Shown: piece by piece, positions 1 through 7,523 of the stretch | Position numbering within the stretch: position 1 is the first letter of the stretch | Layout of the letters: the number at the start of each line of letters is the position of its first letter | Origin: CAYTLW01 sp964438735 | GTDB taxonomy: Bacteria > Myxococcota_A > UBA9042 | Direction of reading: 5' to 3' | Assembly (NCBI GenBank): GCA_964438735.1 | Contig: CAYTLW010000086.1 | Span: 1 to 33,452, forward strand | Length of the DNA: 33,452 bases | Notes under the pieces: generated by a model | Database searches by the model: none | The model's input: only the letters and a program-made list of their open reading frames with translations | What the model was told of the DNA's origin: nothing | Program-made: the position numbers and the translations under genes

Positions 1-2469
1 GAACTCGCCCCAACCGTAGACCACCAGGCCGACCTCTTCCTCCTGGGCCACGATCGTATGCTTGCCCGGTTTGACCGGCAGGCGAGCCACGCGCCAGTCG
101 CCGTTGTCCACCGGCTTGAACTGGCTGGCCGGCAGTTGCAGGCCGTCCAGGGTCACGGTCTTGGCGGCCACAGGTGCGATGATATTGACGTAGTTGGCGG
201 CATATTTATCCGGCACCAGGAAGACGTATTCCTTCAGGTACCGGCTGCTGGACACGCTGACGACGAAGGCCGGATCTCCGATCCCGGCGTCCCCAGCCTG
301 CTTGATGTTGGGGCAGTCGGCGTTCTTCTTGCACGCGATCGGCACGGCGGTTGGGCAGTCGCCGTCGGTGGCGCAGCTCAGGAATGGTGTCTTGCTGCAC
401 TGGCCCGCGATGCAGGTGTCGGCGCCCGGCAACTTGTTGAGGTGATGGTCGCAGACCTTGGTGCCGGAGAACTTCGCCGTACAGGTGTCGTTGTTCGGCC
501 CGGGCGCATTGGCCGCGGCCATGAACTGACCGACCTGGAAGGCCTTGTTGCCCGTGATGATGAAGTCCTGGTCGGATTCGAACTCGAACCACTGCCCCTC
601 GGCCAACATGGGGATCACCGCTTGCGGAGGTTTGGTCTGCACAACGGTGCCGTTGCTGGCGGCCAGGACGCGCCATACGTCCTTCTCCTTGCCGCGCGGC
701 CACAGCTTGCTGGCCACGTAGTGGGTGCCCCAGCCCGCCACGGGCAGCAGCTGCTCCTCAAGATGGTCGGCGCAGCAGGTGATGGGGCAATCGACGTCGG
801 TGGTGCAGGACCAGCCCTGGTGCGCGCAGGTACCCTTGAGCTGTCCCGGCGCCTTGTTGCAGCGATTCGTATCGGGCGCGTTGGCGCCTTCATGACCGGC
901 AAATACGGCGACTGGATGATCGGCGTCGATGCGCGTGCCCGTCAGGTCGGCGCCCAGACCGTTGCTCTCCAGGTTCAGCACCTGGCCGAATTGCAGCTTG
1001 TAGGTGGTCACCTGGCCGGCGGCCAGCGCTGGCGTGCCGGGGCCGGCCAAGGTCGGCGCGGTGGTCTTGACCGTGACCTTGGTCGGACCGCCCTGATGGG
1101 TCGCCACCACCGTGAAGTAGCCACGCAGCTTGTCGTGCTGCTGGGCGCGGGTCATGACGACATACTTGTTGCCGATGGAGTGGGTCGGCAGCAGCAGCGA
1201 GGCGTCGTTGCTGAACACGCCGACGTTATCGAGCGGGTTGAACTGGTAGGCGATGATCGGCGCGTCGCTGCGGATGCGAAACGCCTTGTTATTGATGCCG
1301 CTGCCCTGCTGGCCCCAATTGGCCCCCCAGCCGGCTCCCGGCAGCTTGAGCACCTTCAGCGCGCCTGGCTGGACCTGGTGCCCCTGCACGAAGAGGCCGC
1401 CTTCGACCTTGATGTTGGCCACCTGCTTGTCGACGTTGGCGATGATGACCGCGTACTGCATGGCCCAGGCGTCGCACATGCTCGGTCCGCAGTGCACCTG
1501 GGCGTTGTCCAGGTCGACGGCCCAGTACTCGCAGCCCACGTTGCTGTTGAACTTCAGCTTGGCGCTGCAGGGCGGATGGCACGCTCCGGCCACGCACATC
1601 ATGCCGGCGGCGCCACAATTCTTGTCCACCTCCCAACCCGAGCCGTCCTTCTTGCAGACCATGGCCACCTTGTCTTTGCACTTCTTTTCGTCGGGCGTGC
1701 AGACCGCGCACTGCTTGTTGATGCAGGTGGTCACGCCGTTGCACTTCATGGCCACGCTGGCGGCTGTGCCATCGTTGTTGCACAACATCAGGGTCGTACT
1801 CGGCACGCCCGGCGCCGTTATTTCGCAGAAGGGTTGGGTGGGCACGCACAGCAGGCAGGCGCCGTTGAGGCAGAGGGGCAGGTTGTCGGGGCACGCCGAT
1901 TGAATCCAGCCCGAGCCGTCCGCCTTACACGTCGCCCGGAAGATGCCGATGCACTTGATGTCGCCAGGGTTGCATTGGGGCGTGGCGCAGGTGTGGTCGG
2001 CGCTGCACCAGCTCCCCGGGCACTGCGAGTCCAGCAGGCACTCGACGCAGTATCCGGTGCTTGGATGACAGAAGGGAGTGCTGGCAAAGGGGGCGCAGGC
2101 CGTCGATGTGCAGGCGGTGATGTCTTTCGGGGCGCTGTCGGCCTCGTCGCCGGAATCTGGCGTCCCCGTATCCGTCGCCGCGTCGTCCTGGTCCATCACG
2201 TCCGCGAGCACATCCTGCACCACAGTCGAGTCGTCGCCGCCGGACCCGCCGCCGCCGGATCCACCGCCGCCGGATCCGCCACCGCCGGATCCGCCACCGC
2301 CGGAGAGCTCGCTGCCGCCGAATTCCACCTCACCGAGCGTGTCGCCATCGTCGGTCTGCGCTTGCCCGGCGGGCGAGCAGCCCGAGCCCAGCAACAGGCA
2401 GACGCTGACCAGCAGCGCGACCGGCAGGCAGGCATAGGGGTTCCGGAGCGAGGGGAAACAGCGGGTCAT
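1..2469 (-). CDS. IgGFc-binding-domain lipoprotein, 3' end cut by window edge
   Basis: The frame is open from ATG 2469 to the window edge (823 codons, no stop). The start follows an AGGAGG-like ribosome site six bases upstream. Residues 1-31 form a lipoprotein signal: a hydrophobic stretch and LLLGSGC, with Cys31 as the likely lipidated residue. Residues 57-76 are four GGGGS units, followed by an acidic linker to about residue 110. A Cys-rich segment runs from about 115 to 270. The remainder resembles the IgGFc_binding domain (PF17517): it contains IIAYQFNPLDNVGVFSNDAS, LLLPTHSIGNKY and a later LLPVAGWGTHYVASK block. The protein is presumably exposed at the cell surface. Despite the family name, antibody binding is not expected in an environmental bacterium, and adhesion is only an inference. 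The C-terminus lies outside the window. Confidence 0.85.
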   Translation of the reverse strand, partial: MTRCFPSLRNPYACLPVALLVSVCLLLGSGCSPAGQAQTDDGDTLGEVEFGGSELSGGGGSGGGGSGGGGSGGGGSGGDDSTVVQDVLADVMDQDDAATDTGTPDSGDEADSAPKDITACTSTACAPFASTPFCHPSTGYCVECLLDSQCPGSWCSADHTCATPQCNPGDIKCIGIFRATCKADGSGWIQSACPDNLPLCLNGACLLCVPTQPFCEITAPGVPSTTLMLCNNDGTAASVAMKCNGVTTCINKQCAVCTPDEKKCKDKVAMVCKKDGSGWEVDKNCGAAGMMCVAGACHPPCSAKLKFNSNVGCEYWAVDLDNAQVHCGPSMCDAWAMQYAVIIANVDKQVANIKVEGGLFVQGHQVQPGALKVLKLPGAGWGANWGQQGSGINNKAFRIRSDAPIIAYQFNPLDNVGVFSNDASLLLPTHSIGNKYVVMTRAQQHDKLRGYFTVVATHQGGPTKVTVKTTAPTLAGPGTPALAAGQVTTYKLQFGQVLNLESNGLGADLTGTRIDADHPVAVFAGHEGANAPDTNRCNKAPGQLKGTCAHQGWSCTTDVDCPITCCADHLEEQLLPVAGWGTHYVASKLWPRGKEKDVWRVLAASNGTVVQTKPPQAVIPMLAEGQWFEFESDQDFIITGNKAFQVGQFMAAANAPGPNNDTCTAKFSGTKVCDHHLNKLPGADTCIAGQCSKTPFLSCATDGDCPTAVPIACKKNADCPNIKQAGDAGIGDPAFVVSVSSSRYLKEYVFLVPDKYAANYVNIIAPVAAKTVTLDGLQLPASQFKPVDNGDWRVARLPVKPGKHTIVAQEEEVGLVVYGWGEF
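2242..2301 (-). repeat. (GGGGS)4 linker-coding tandem repeat
   Basis: Four consecutive 15-bp units encode GGGGS at residues 57-76 of the lipoprotein at 1-2469. The units differ at a few third positions, as expected of a natural repeat under drift. They join the lipoprotein signal to the Cys-rich region and probably act as a flexible tether. Confidence 0.9.
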
Positions 2470-2562
2470 GGCGCCCTCCTGACCCGGCCGCCAAGGGGGG
2501 AGCGATGCCCTGATAGCGGCGCCCGCGGGCGACCGGCTACAGGTCTGGATCAGCAGCCGCAC

Positions 2563-2591
2563 CAGCGTTCAGAATGGGGGCCAGAACGCTG
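2563..2591 (-). terminator. Hairpin downstream of the Cys-rich lipoprotein gene
   Basis: The perfect 8-bp arms CAGCGTTC and GAACGCTG are separated by 13 bases. They lie about 30 bases past the stop codon of the minus-strand gene ending at 2620 and before the start of the gene at 2469. No T-run follows on the minus strand, so intrinsic termination is uncertain; an mRNA 3'-end structure or an operator are alternatives. Confidence 0.35.
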
Positions 2592-2619
2592 TAAGACAAG
2601 GGTTTTTCCGGAACGCCCC

Positions 2620-5261
2620 TCAGCAACCCGGAATGGGCGCGTGGCCGCACTTGCCGTTCAGGCACACATCGTACGTGCACTTATCCTTGTCGTTGCAGTC
2701 GGCGCCGGACTTGCAGGGCTTGCCGCAGCCCGGAATGGTGGCGAACCCGCACGATCCGTTGACGCAGCCGTCCAGCGTGCAGGCGTCGCCGTCGTTGCAC
2801 TCGCTGTTGCTCTTGCAGGCGCCGGCAGACTTGCAGCTGGACTTGTACTGGTACACGCAATTGCCCTGCACGCAGGTGTCGTTGGTGCACGCCTCGCCAT
2901 CGTTGCACATGAAGTTGGCGTAGCAGGACCCCGGCGTGCCGCCGCAGCCGACGATGGGCGTGTACTGGCAGTTGTTCAGGATGCATCGGTCGCGGGTGCA
3001 CTTCTTGCCATCGTCGCAGTCGCCCTCTGACTTGCACTGTCCCATGTTGCCGCCACATCCGGGCACGGTCTTGTGCTGGCATTTGCCGCTCACGCAGAAG
3101 TCCTGCGTACATTTTTCGCCGTCGTCGCACTCGATGTCCTTGACGCACTTCTTGGCACCGCCACAGCCGGCGACCGCGGTGTAGACGCAGGCGCCGGCTT
3201 TGCAGGCATCCGAGGTGCATTTATCGCCATCATCGCAGCCGGCGTTGCTGCCGCAGGCGCCGTTGTTGCCGCCACATCCCGGGATCTTCGGGAAGCTGCA
3301 CTTGCCGTCCTTGCAGGTGTCTTTGGTGCAGGTCTTGCCGTCGCTGCACACCTTGCCGGCGCAAGGGTCACCGCAGCCCGCGATGGGCACGTGTTTGCAC
3401 TTGCCGGCGCTGCAGGAGTCCTTGGTGCACTTGTTGTTGTCGTCGCAATTCGGCGGTGGCTTCAGGTTGCACTTGCCCTTGGCGCACGTGCCGCTGCCCT
3501 TGCAGGCGTCGGCAGGGCCGCACGGTTGGGTATTGGCGGCGTGGGCGCAGCCGGTCTTGGTATTGCAACTGTCGTTGGTGCAGGCGTTGCCGTCATTGCA
3601 GGAGGCCTTCGCGCCCGGAGCACAGGCACCCGATTTGCAGGCGTCTCCCTTGGTGCAGGCGTTGCCGTCGTTGCACGGGCCCGACTTGTTGTAGTGCACG
3701 CAGCCCTTGGCCTTGACGCAGTAGTCGTTGGTGCAGGGNNNNNNNNNNNNNNNNNNNNNNNNNNNNNNNNNNNNNNNNNNNNNNNNNNNNNNNNNNNNNN
3801 NNNNNNNNNNNNNNNNNNNNNNNNNNNNNNNNNNNNNNACTTGTTGTAGTGCACGCAGCCCTTGGCCTTGACGCAGTAGTCGTTGGTGCAGGGCTTGTTG
3901 TCATCGCAGCTCTTCTTGGCGCCGGGTTTGCACACGCCAGCACCACAGACGTCCCCGACCGTGCAGATATTACCGTCGTCACAGGGCTTCTTGTGGGCGC
4001 TGTTCAGGCAGCCCTTTGTCTTGTCGCAGAAGTCCGCCGTGCATGGATTGTCATCCTTGCAGTCGGGCGCTTTGCCGGGCGTGCAGACACCCGCTTTGCA
4101 CGCGTCGCCGACCGTGCAGGCGTTGCCGTCGCTGCAGGGGCCGGACTTGTTGTAGTGCACGCAGCCCTTGGTCTTGACGCAGTAGTCGTTGGTGCAGGGT
4201 TTGTTGTCGTCGCAGCTCATCTTCTTGCCCGAGATGCACTTTCCCTTGCTGCAGACATCGCCCACGGTGCAGACGCTGTCGTCGGCGCACTTGCCGGCCT
4301 TGGGCTTGTGGGCGCAGCCGGTCTTTGCATGGCAGCTGTCGACGGTGCAGACCTCGCCATCGTCGCACTTGTTGGGCGCGCCGGCGGCACAGTTCCCGGC
4401 CTTGCACGCGTCACCGGTGGTGCAGACGCTGCCATCATCGCAGGGGCCCGCCGCGGGCGGGTGCTCGCAGGCCCAGCCCGAGCCGCTCTTGCCGCAGGCG
4501 TCGCTGGTGCAGCTGTTGCCATCATCACAGGTGCCCTTGTCGGTCTCGCCGTCGCAGTCGTTATCCAGCCCATCGCAGATCTCGGTGGCCGGTTTGGTCT
4601 TGATGCAGGGCGGCGGGCCCGCGTCGGCAGCGCTGCCACCGTCGCTCGGCCCGACCGTATCCGCGGCGGCGCCCCCGTCGGCCGCTCCGCTCGTATCGGT
4701 CGCTCCGCCATCCGCCGCACCGGCGTCTTCAGAACCAGCGTCTTCCGCGCCAGCATCTTCGCCCCCGGCGTCTTCGTTGGCTGCGTCTTCGCCGGCCGCA
4801 TCTTCGCTGGCCACATCTTCGCTGGCCGCGTCTTCCGCGCCAGCATCCTCGCTGGCCACATCTTCGCTGGCCGTATCCTCGCCACCCGCGTCCTCGCCAC
4901 CTGCATCTTCGCCGGCGGGCGCATCTTCAGCGGCGGTCGCGTCTTCGGTCTGGCCGCCCGTGTCGGCCTCCTGACCGCCGCCCTGGTCGGACATGGCGGC
5001 GTCCTCGGCTTGGACCGGCGCATCGTCCTCCTCGATGTCCGCGGGCGCGACCTGGCCCGCATCCACCGTGCTCGGCAGGCCGGCGTCCTGTGCCGCGGCG
5101 TCATCTTCGCCGGCCACGTCATCGCTTCCCGTGCCATCGCCGATGGACTTGACGTTCGTCGGGCCGTCCCCGGCCTCCCCATCATCGCCGCAACCCGCGA
5201 TCGCCAGGTTGATGAGCGCCAGCGCCACCAGGGCGCACAGGCATCGTCGATTCTGGTTCAT
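2620..5261 (-). CDS. MopE-motif Cys-rich repeat lipoprotein, interrupted by assembly gap
   Basis: I place the start at ATG 5261, six bases after GGAGAGG, because a clear lipoprotein signal begins there (LAIAGC, Cys24). Upstream in-frame codons lack such a signal. Residues 25-220 are an acidic low-complexity linker, including about thirteen xEDAx pentapeptides. Residues 227-243 carry the CDGLDNDCDG motif of MopE-type metal-binding repeats. The rest is Cys-rich repeats of the form CDDGxxCTxDxC, with three recurring sub-types, ending in HAPIPGC. A run of 100 N (3739-3838) interrupts the gene. The reading frames on its two sides do not match with exactly 100 bases, which suggests the run is a placeholder. 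The protein is a shorter relative of the one at 20075-27397. It is probably anchored to the outer membrane; its function is unknown, and metal binding or surface-fibre roles are inference. Confidence 0.85.
3739..3838. other. Assembly gap of 100 N inside the repeat gene
   Basis: Exactly 100 N lie between two copies of the same roughly 55-base repeat (3684-3738 and 3838-3892), and a third near-copy lies at about 4146-4200. The repeat probably caused the break, so an unknown number of repeat units may be missing. Confidence 0.95.
4719..4913 (-). repeat. 15-bp tandem repeats encoding xEDAx pentapeptides
   Basis: About thirteen degenerate 15-bp units encode GEDAG, SEDVA, AEDAA and similar pentapeptides at residues 117-181 of the Cys-rich lipoprotein. 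They form a strongly acidic spacer between the lipid anchor and the MopE motif. Confidence 0.8.
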
Positions 5262-5429
5262 GACCTCTCCTTGCGCCGCGGTGGCCAGTGGCGTCGGCAG
5301 GGAGCCGCGGCGGCGTGGAGGATAGACGTTGCCCTCGGCATCGGACAAACCAGGCCCGACCTCTACGGCCGATCGCCGGTGCAGCGTCGCCCCGACCGGG
5401 TGGTCAGCTGGTGCCGTCTGACGCCCGGG

Positions 5430-6263
5430 TCACTCGTCCAGGCCGGGATAGTGCTTGTGGGCGCAGGTCGGGCAGAGGGAGTGGCTGACCATGGCGTCGG
5501 TATGTTCGCTGAGGTAGCTGTCGATCCGCTGCCATGACTTGTCGTCTTGCTTGATCTGTTTGCAGAACATGCAGATCGGCAGGATTCCCTGCAGCGTCTT
5601 GATGTGAACCGCGGCTTCTTCGAGTTCGCTGACCCTGGCTTCCAGCTGCTGTCTTGCTTCGGCGAGCCGCTTCTCCGCAGCCTGGCGCCTGGTGATGTCG
5701 CGCACGTTGCCGATCGCGTGCCACCTGTCGCCAGCCTCCACCGCCGCCAGCGACAACTCGATGGGAAACTCGTGGCCATCCTTGTGCAGCGCCATCAGCT
5801 CGACGGTGTTGCCTACGGCCGCGCCGGTACCCGTCCGGCTGAACACCGCGTAGCCAGCTTCGAAGGCCTGTCGAAAGCGTGTCGGCGCCAGCAATGCGTG
5901 CAGCTGCTGGCCGACCGCCTCCTCCCGTCGCCAACCGAAGATGCGCTCCGCTGCGTCATTCCAGAGGAGGATCTGCGCCTGGGCGCCCATCATGATGACC
6001 GCATCCTGCGCCGCGCTGGTCACCGTGCGGAAGCGCTGTTCGGTCTCTCGCAAGGCGTCGCGCTCCGCGGCCAGCTCCTCGCACATGGTGTTGATGGCCA
6101 GGTGGATGGCGTCCATGACCTGGTCGGGATCTTCGACGGGGAGGCGGACTCCCAGGTCGCCCTGCATGACGCGCACCAGCGCGCCGAGCAGCTGATCCAG
6201 GTCCTCCTTGCGCACCGTGCCCAGCTCTCCACCGCTGGTGCTCTTCTGCTCGCGCTCGGTCAC
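5430..6263 (-). CDS. Soluble PAS-domain protein with C-terminal four-Cys module
   Basis: A 277-residue cytoplasmic protein. Residues 20-65 look HAMP-like (MQGDLGVRLPVEDPDQ) and continue into a coiled coil at about 60-80. A PAS domain follows at about 75-195, ending in the PAC-like IGNVRDITRR. A second coiled coil spans about 196-225. The final 50 residues hold CMFC and CPTC pairs around WQRIDSYLSEH. This tail is familiar from response regulators, histidine kinases and diguanylate cyclases. No kinase, cyclase or receiver domain is present, so output must come from a partner or from the four-Cys module. The start is GTG, overlapping the previous gene's stop as GTGA, so the two are translationally coupled. 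What the PAS domain senses cannot be read from the sequence. Confidence 0.85.
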   Translation of the reverse strand: MTEREQKSTSGGELGTVRKEDLDQLLGALVRVMQGDLGVRLPVEDPDQVMDAIHLAINTMCEELAAERDALRETEQRFRTVTSAAQDAVIMMGAQAQILLWNDAAERIFGWRREEAVGQQLHALLAPTRFRQAFEAGYAVFSRTGTGAAVGNTVELMALHKDGHEFPIELSLAAVEAGDRWHAIGNVRDITRRQAAEKRLAEARQQLEARVSELEEAAVHIKTLQGILPICMFCKQIKQDDKSWQRIDSYLSEHTDAMVSHSLCPTCAHKHYPGLDE

Positions 6264-6652
6264 TCGTCCAACTCCCGCAGCCAGTCCCAGGCCGCTGTCT
6301 CGCTACTGAATAGCCGCAGCGACACCCGCGGCTGCGCCAATCCGATGAACATGCCCCCGATCACCCGGCTGACGGGGCTGCCGACCACCAGCGCCACGCG
6401 CGACAGGGTCGACCACACCAGGTCGTCGTTCATGAAGAATCGACGGGCGGCAAACGCCTGGCCGTTCAAGCCACCGATCACCACGATCGCTCGCAGAGGC
6501 AGCCGGTCGCCACCGAGCTGGCGCATCATGGCGATCTGAGCCTTGGCGTCGTCCAGGGTCTGCACGACACCCTCGGCGTGGTGAACTTCGATGATGCCGT
6601 CCGGGTGCAAGCGCATCCGTCCGTCTGCGAGGTCGTGCCACGGTCCCGGCAT
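6260..6652 (-). CDS. STAS/SpoIIAA-like (DUF7793-type) small protein
   Basis: A 130-residue protein starting at ATG 6652, preceded by AGAGGG. A longer in-frame reading to 6742 exists but its extra residues look non-coding. The fold pattern (IIEVHHAEGVVQTLDDAKAQ, RAIVVIGGLNG, VALVVGSPVSRVIGGMFIGL, ETAAWDWLREL) matches small STAS/SEC14-like proteins, now often called DUF7793. Members are thought to act in protein-protein signalling, but no reaction is known. Its stop overlaps the GTG start of the PAS protein by four bases. The pair may therefore form one signalling unit; that role is inferred from coupling only. Confidence 0.7.
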   Translation of the reverse strand: MPGPWHDLADGRMRLHPDGIIEVHHAEGVVQTLDDAKAQIAMMRQLGGDRLPLRAIVVIGGLNGQAFAARRFFMNDDLVWSTLSRVALVVGSPVSRVIGGMFIGLAQPRVSLRLFSSETAAWDWLRELDE

Positions 6653-6735
6653 CGTCCCTCTCGCCTTCCCTCCCGGAAGACCGCCGAAACATAGCGCCGT
6701 TGGTGCAGCCCGGGCAACCGATAGTTGACTCCCTC

Positions 6736-6764
6736 TTGACACTCACCCCCGCATCTGCCACAAC
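6736..6764 (+). promoter_or_regulatory. Candidate sigma70-type promoter for the fadR-like operon
   Basis: A perfect -35 TTGACA (6736-6741) is followed after 17 bases by a weak -10, CACAAC (6759-6764, three of six matches). It sits about 70 bases upstream of the TTG start at 6831. The -10 overlaps the FadR-type operator, which suits repression. A second -35-like TTGACT lies at 6725. Confidence 0.45.
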
Positions 6765-6778
6765 TGGTCCGACCACCC
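6762..6778 (+). promoter_or_regulatory. FadR-type operator upstream of the fadR-like operon
   Basis: The sequence AACTGGTCCGACCACCC contains the core CTGGTCCGACCA (6764-6775), a near-palindrome. It closely matches the E. coli FadR operator core CTGGTnCGACCAG as I recall it. It overlaps the candidate -10 region and lies 53 bases before the start codon of a FadR-like regulator. Acyl-CoA-relieved autorepression of the operon is the natural inference. A related GGTCGACC palindrome follows at 6791-6798. Confidence 0.7.
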
Positions 6779-6830
6779 GGCCACCGGGCAGGTCGACCAG
6801 CGGCTATCGCTGCTACAACGGGAGGTTCCT

Positions 6831-7523
6831 TTGCCATTCGCACCCATCAAGCGCCTGCGAATCGCCGAGCAGGTCGCCGAACACATCCGCGACGCCATCC
6901 TCGGCGGCAGCTACTCGCCCGGCGATCCCCTGCCGTCGGAGCGGGACATGGCCGACCAATTCGGTGTCAACCGCTCTTCCGTGCGCGAGGCCCTGCATCG
7001 CCTGGAGGCCTGGGGCCTGGTGGAGATGCGCCAGGGGGGCGCCACCCGGGTGCGCGATTTCCTGGTCACCGCGGGCGTGCAGCTGCTGCCCTACCTGCTG
7101 GCGCCGGGCGGTGAGCTCGACCCCAAGATGCTCAGCGACCTGCTGGAGATCCGCACCATGTTGTTGGGCTGGACAGCCCGCATGGCCGCCGAGCGGGCGA
7201 CCCCGGAGCAGGTGAGCCGCCTGCAGGAACTGCTCGCCGAGCTGCAGGCCGCCGAGGGCGCCGAGCAGACCCGCATTCGGGATTACGACTTCTACGACCA
7301 CATGGTCGGCATGACAGGAAATGGGGTGCTGGTGCTCTTTTCGAGCGCCACGCGGCGGGTCTTCACCGTCCGCGGCGAGCTCTTCGCGGGCATCTTCGAA
7401 GGCTTCGACGCCAGCTATCACCAGCGAACCACCGAGGCCATCGCCGCGGGCGATCCAGCGGCGGCGGCGGCGGCCATGACCGAATACGGCGCCCGCGCCC
7501 AGGCCGTTGTGGAGGGACTATGA
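6831..7523 (+). CDS. fadR: FadR-like GntR-family transcriptional regulator
   Basis: A 230-residue protein. The start is TTG 6831, five bases after GGGAGG. Residues 8-75 form a GntR winged helix (PSERDMADQFGVNRSSVREA, with recognition-helix arginines kept). Unlike general FCD-type members, the C-terminal part resembles E. coli FadR through most of its length: the GGATRVRDFLVTAGVQLLPYL linker region, LLEIRTMLLGWTARMAAER, DYDFYDHMVGMTGN and SYHQRTTEAIAAGD. FadR binds long-chain acyl-CoA and then leaves DNA. A FadR-type operator sits upstream. The stop overlaps the next start as ATGA, so the regulator is the first gene of the operon it probably controls. The ligand is inferred, and the symbol marks family likeness rather than proven orthology. 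Confidence 0.8.
   Translation: MPFAPIKRLRIAEQVAEHIRDAILGGSYSPGDPLPSERDMADQFGVNRSSVREALHRLEAWGLVEMRQGGATRVRDFLVTAGVQLLPYLLAPGGELDPKMLSDLLEIRTMLLGWTARMAAERATPEQVSRLQELLAELQAAEGAEQTRIRDYDFYDHMVGMTGNGVLVLFSSATRRVFTVRGELFAGIFEGFDASYHQRTTEAIAAGDPAAAAAAMTEYGARAQAVVEGL

Noticed and set aside
2242..2301. Vector contamination at the GGGGS repeat
   Set aside because: Both sides continue as one native-looking lipoprotein frame, and unit codons differ. It is kept as a finding to verify but not called contamination.
58..3030. Plus-strand open frame of 990 codons
   Set aside because: It is antisense to a lipoprotein gene with signal peptide, recognisable domain and good ribosome site, and runs through the intergenic region into the next gene. 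Its own translation shows no domain; the open frame follows from GC-rich codon bias.
3462..3738. Continuation of the Cys-repeat gene in a second frame after the N run
   Set aside because: This reading gives Pro/Thr/Arg-rich nonsense, whereas the other frame continues the Cys repeats to a proper end at 2620. The apparent shift comes from the placeholder gap length.
2620..5261. Enzyme annotation for the Cys-rich repeat proteins
   Set aside because: Automated labels sometimes give such proteins enzyme names, but no catalytic domain can be seen in either repeat protein.
3849..5537. Plus-strand open frame of 562 codons over the short Cys-repeat gene
   Set aside because: Antisense to the signal peptide, linker and repeats. 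The repetitive Phe/Ala/Gly-rich part is the reverse of the EDA linker.
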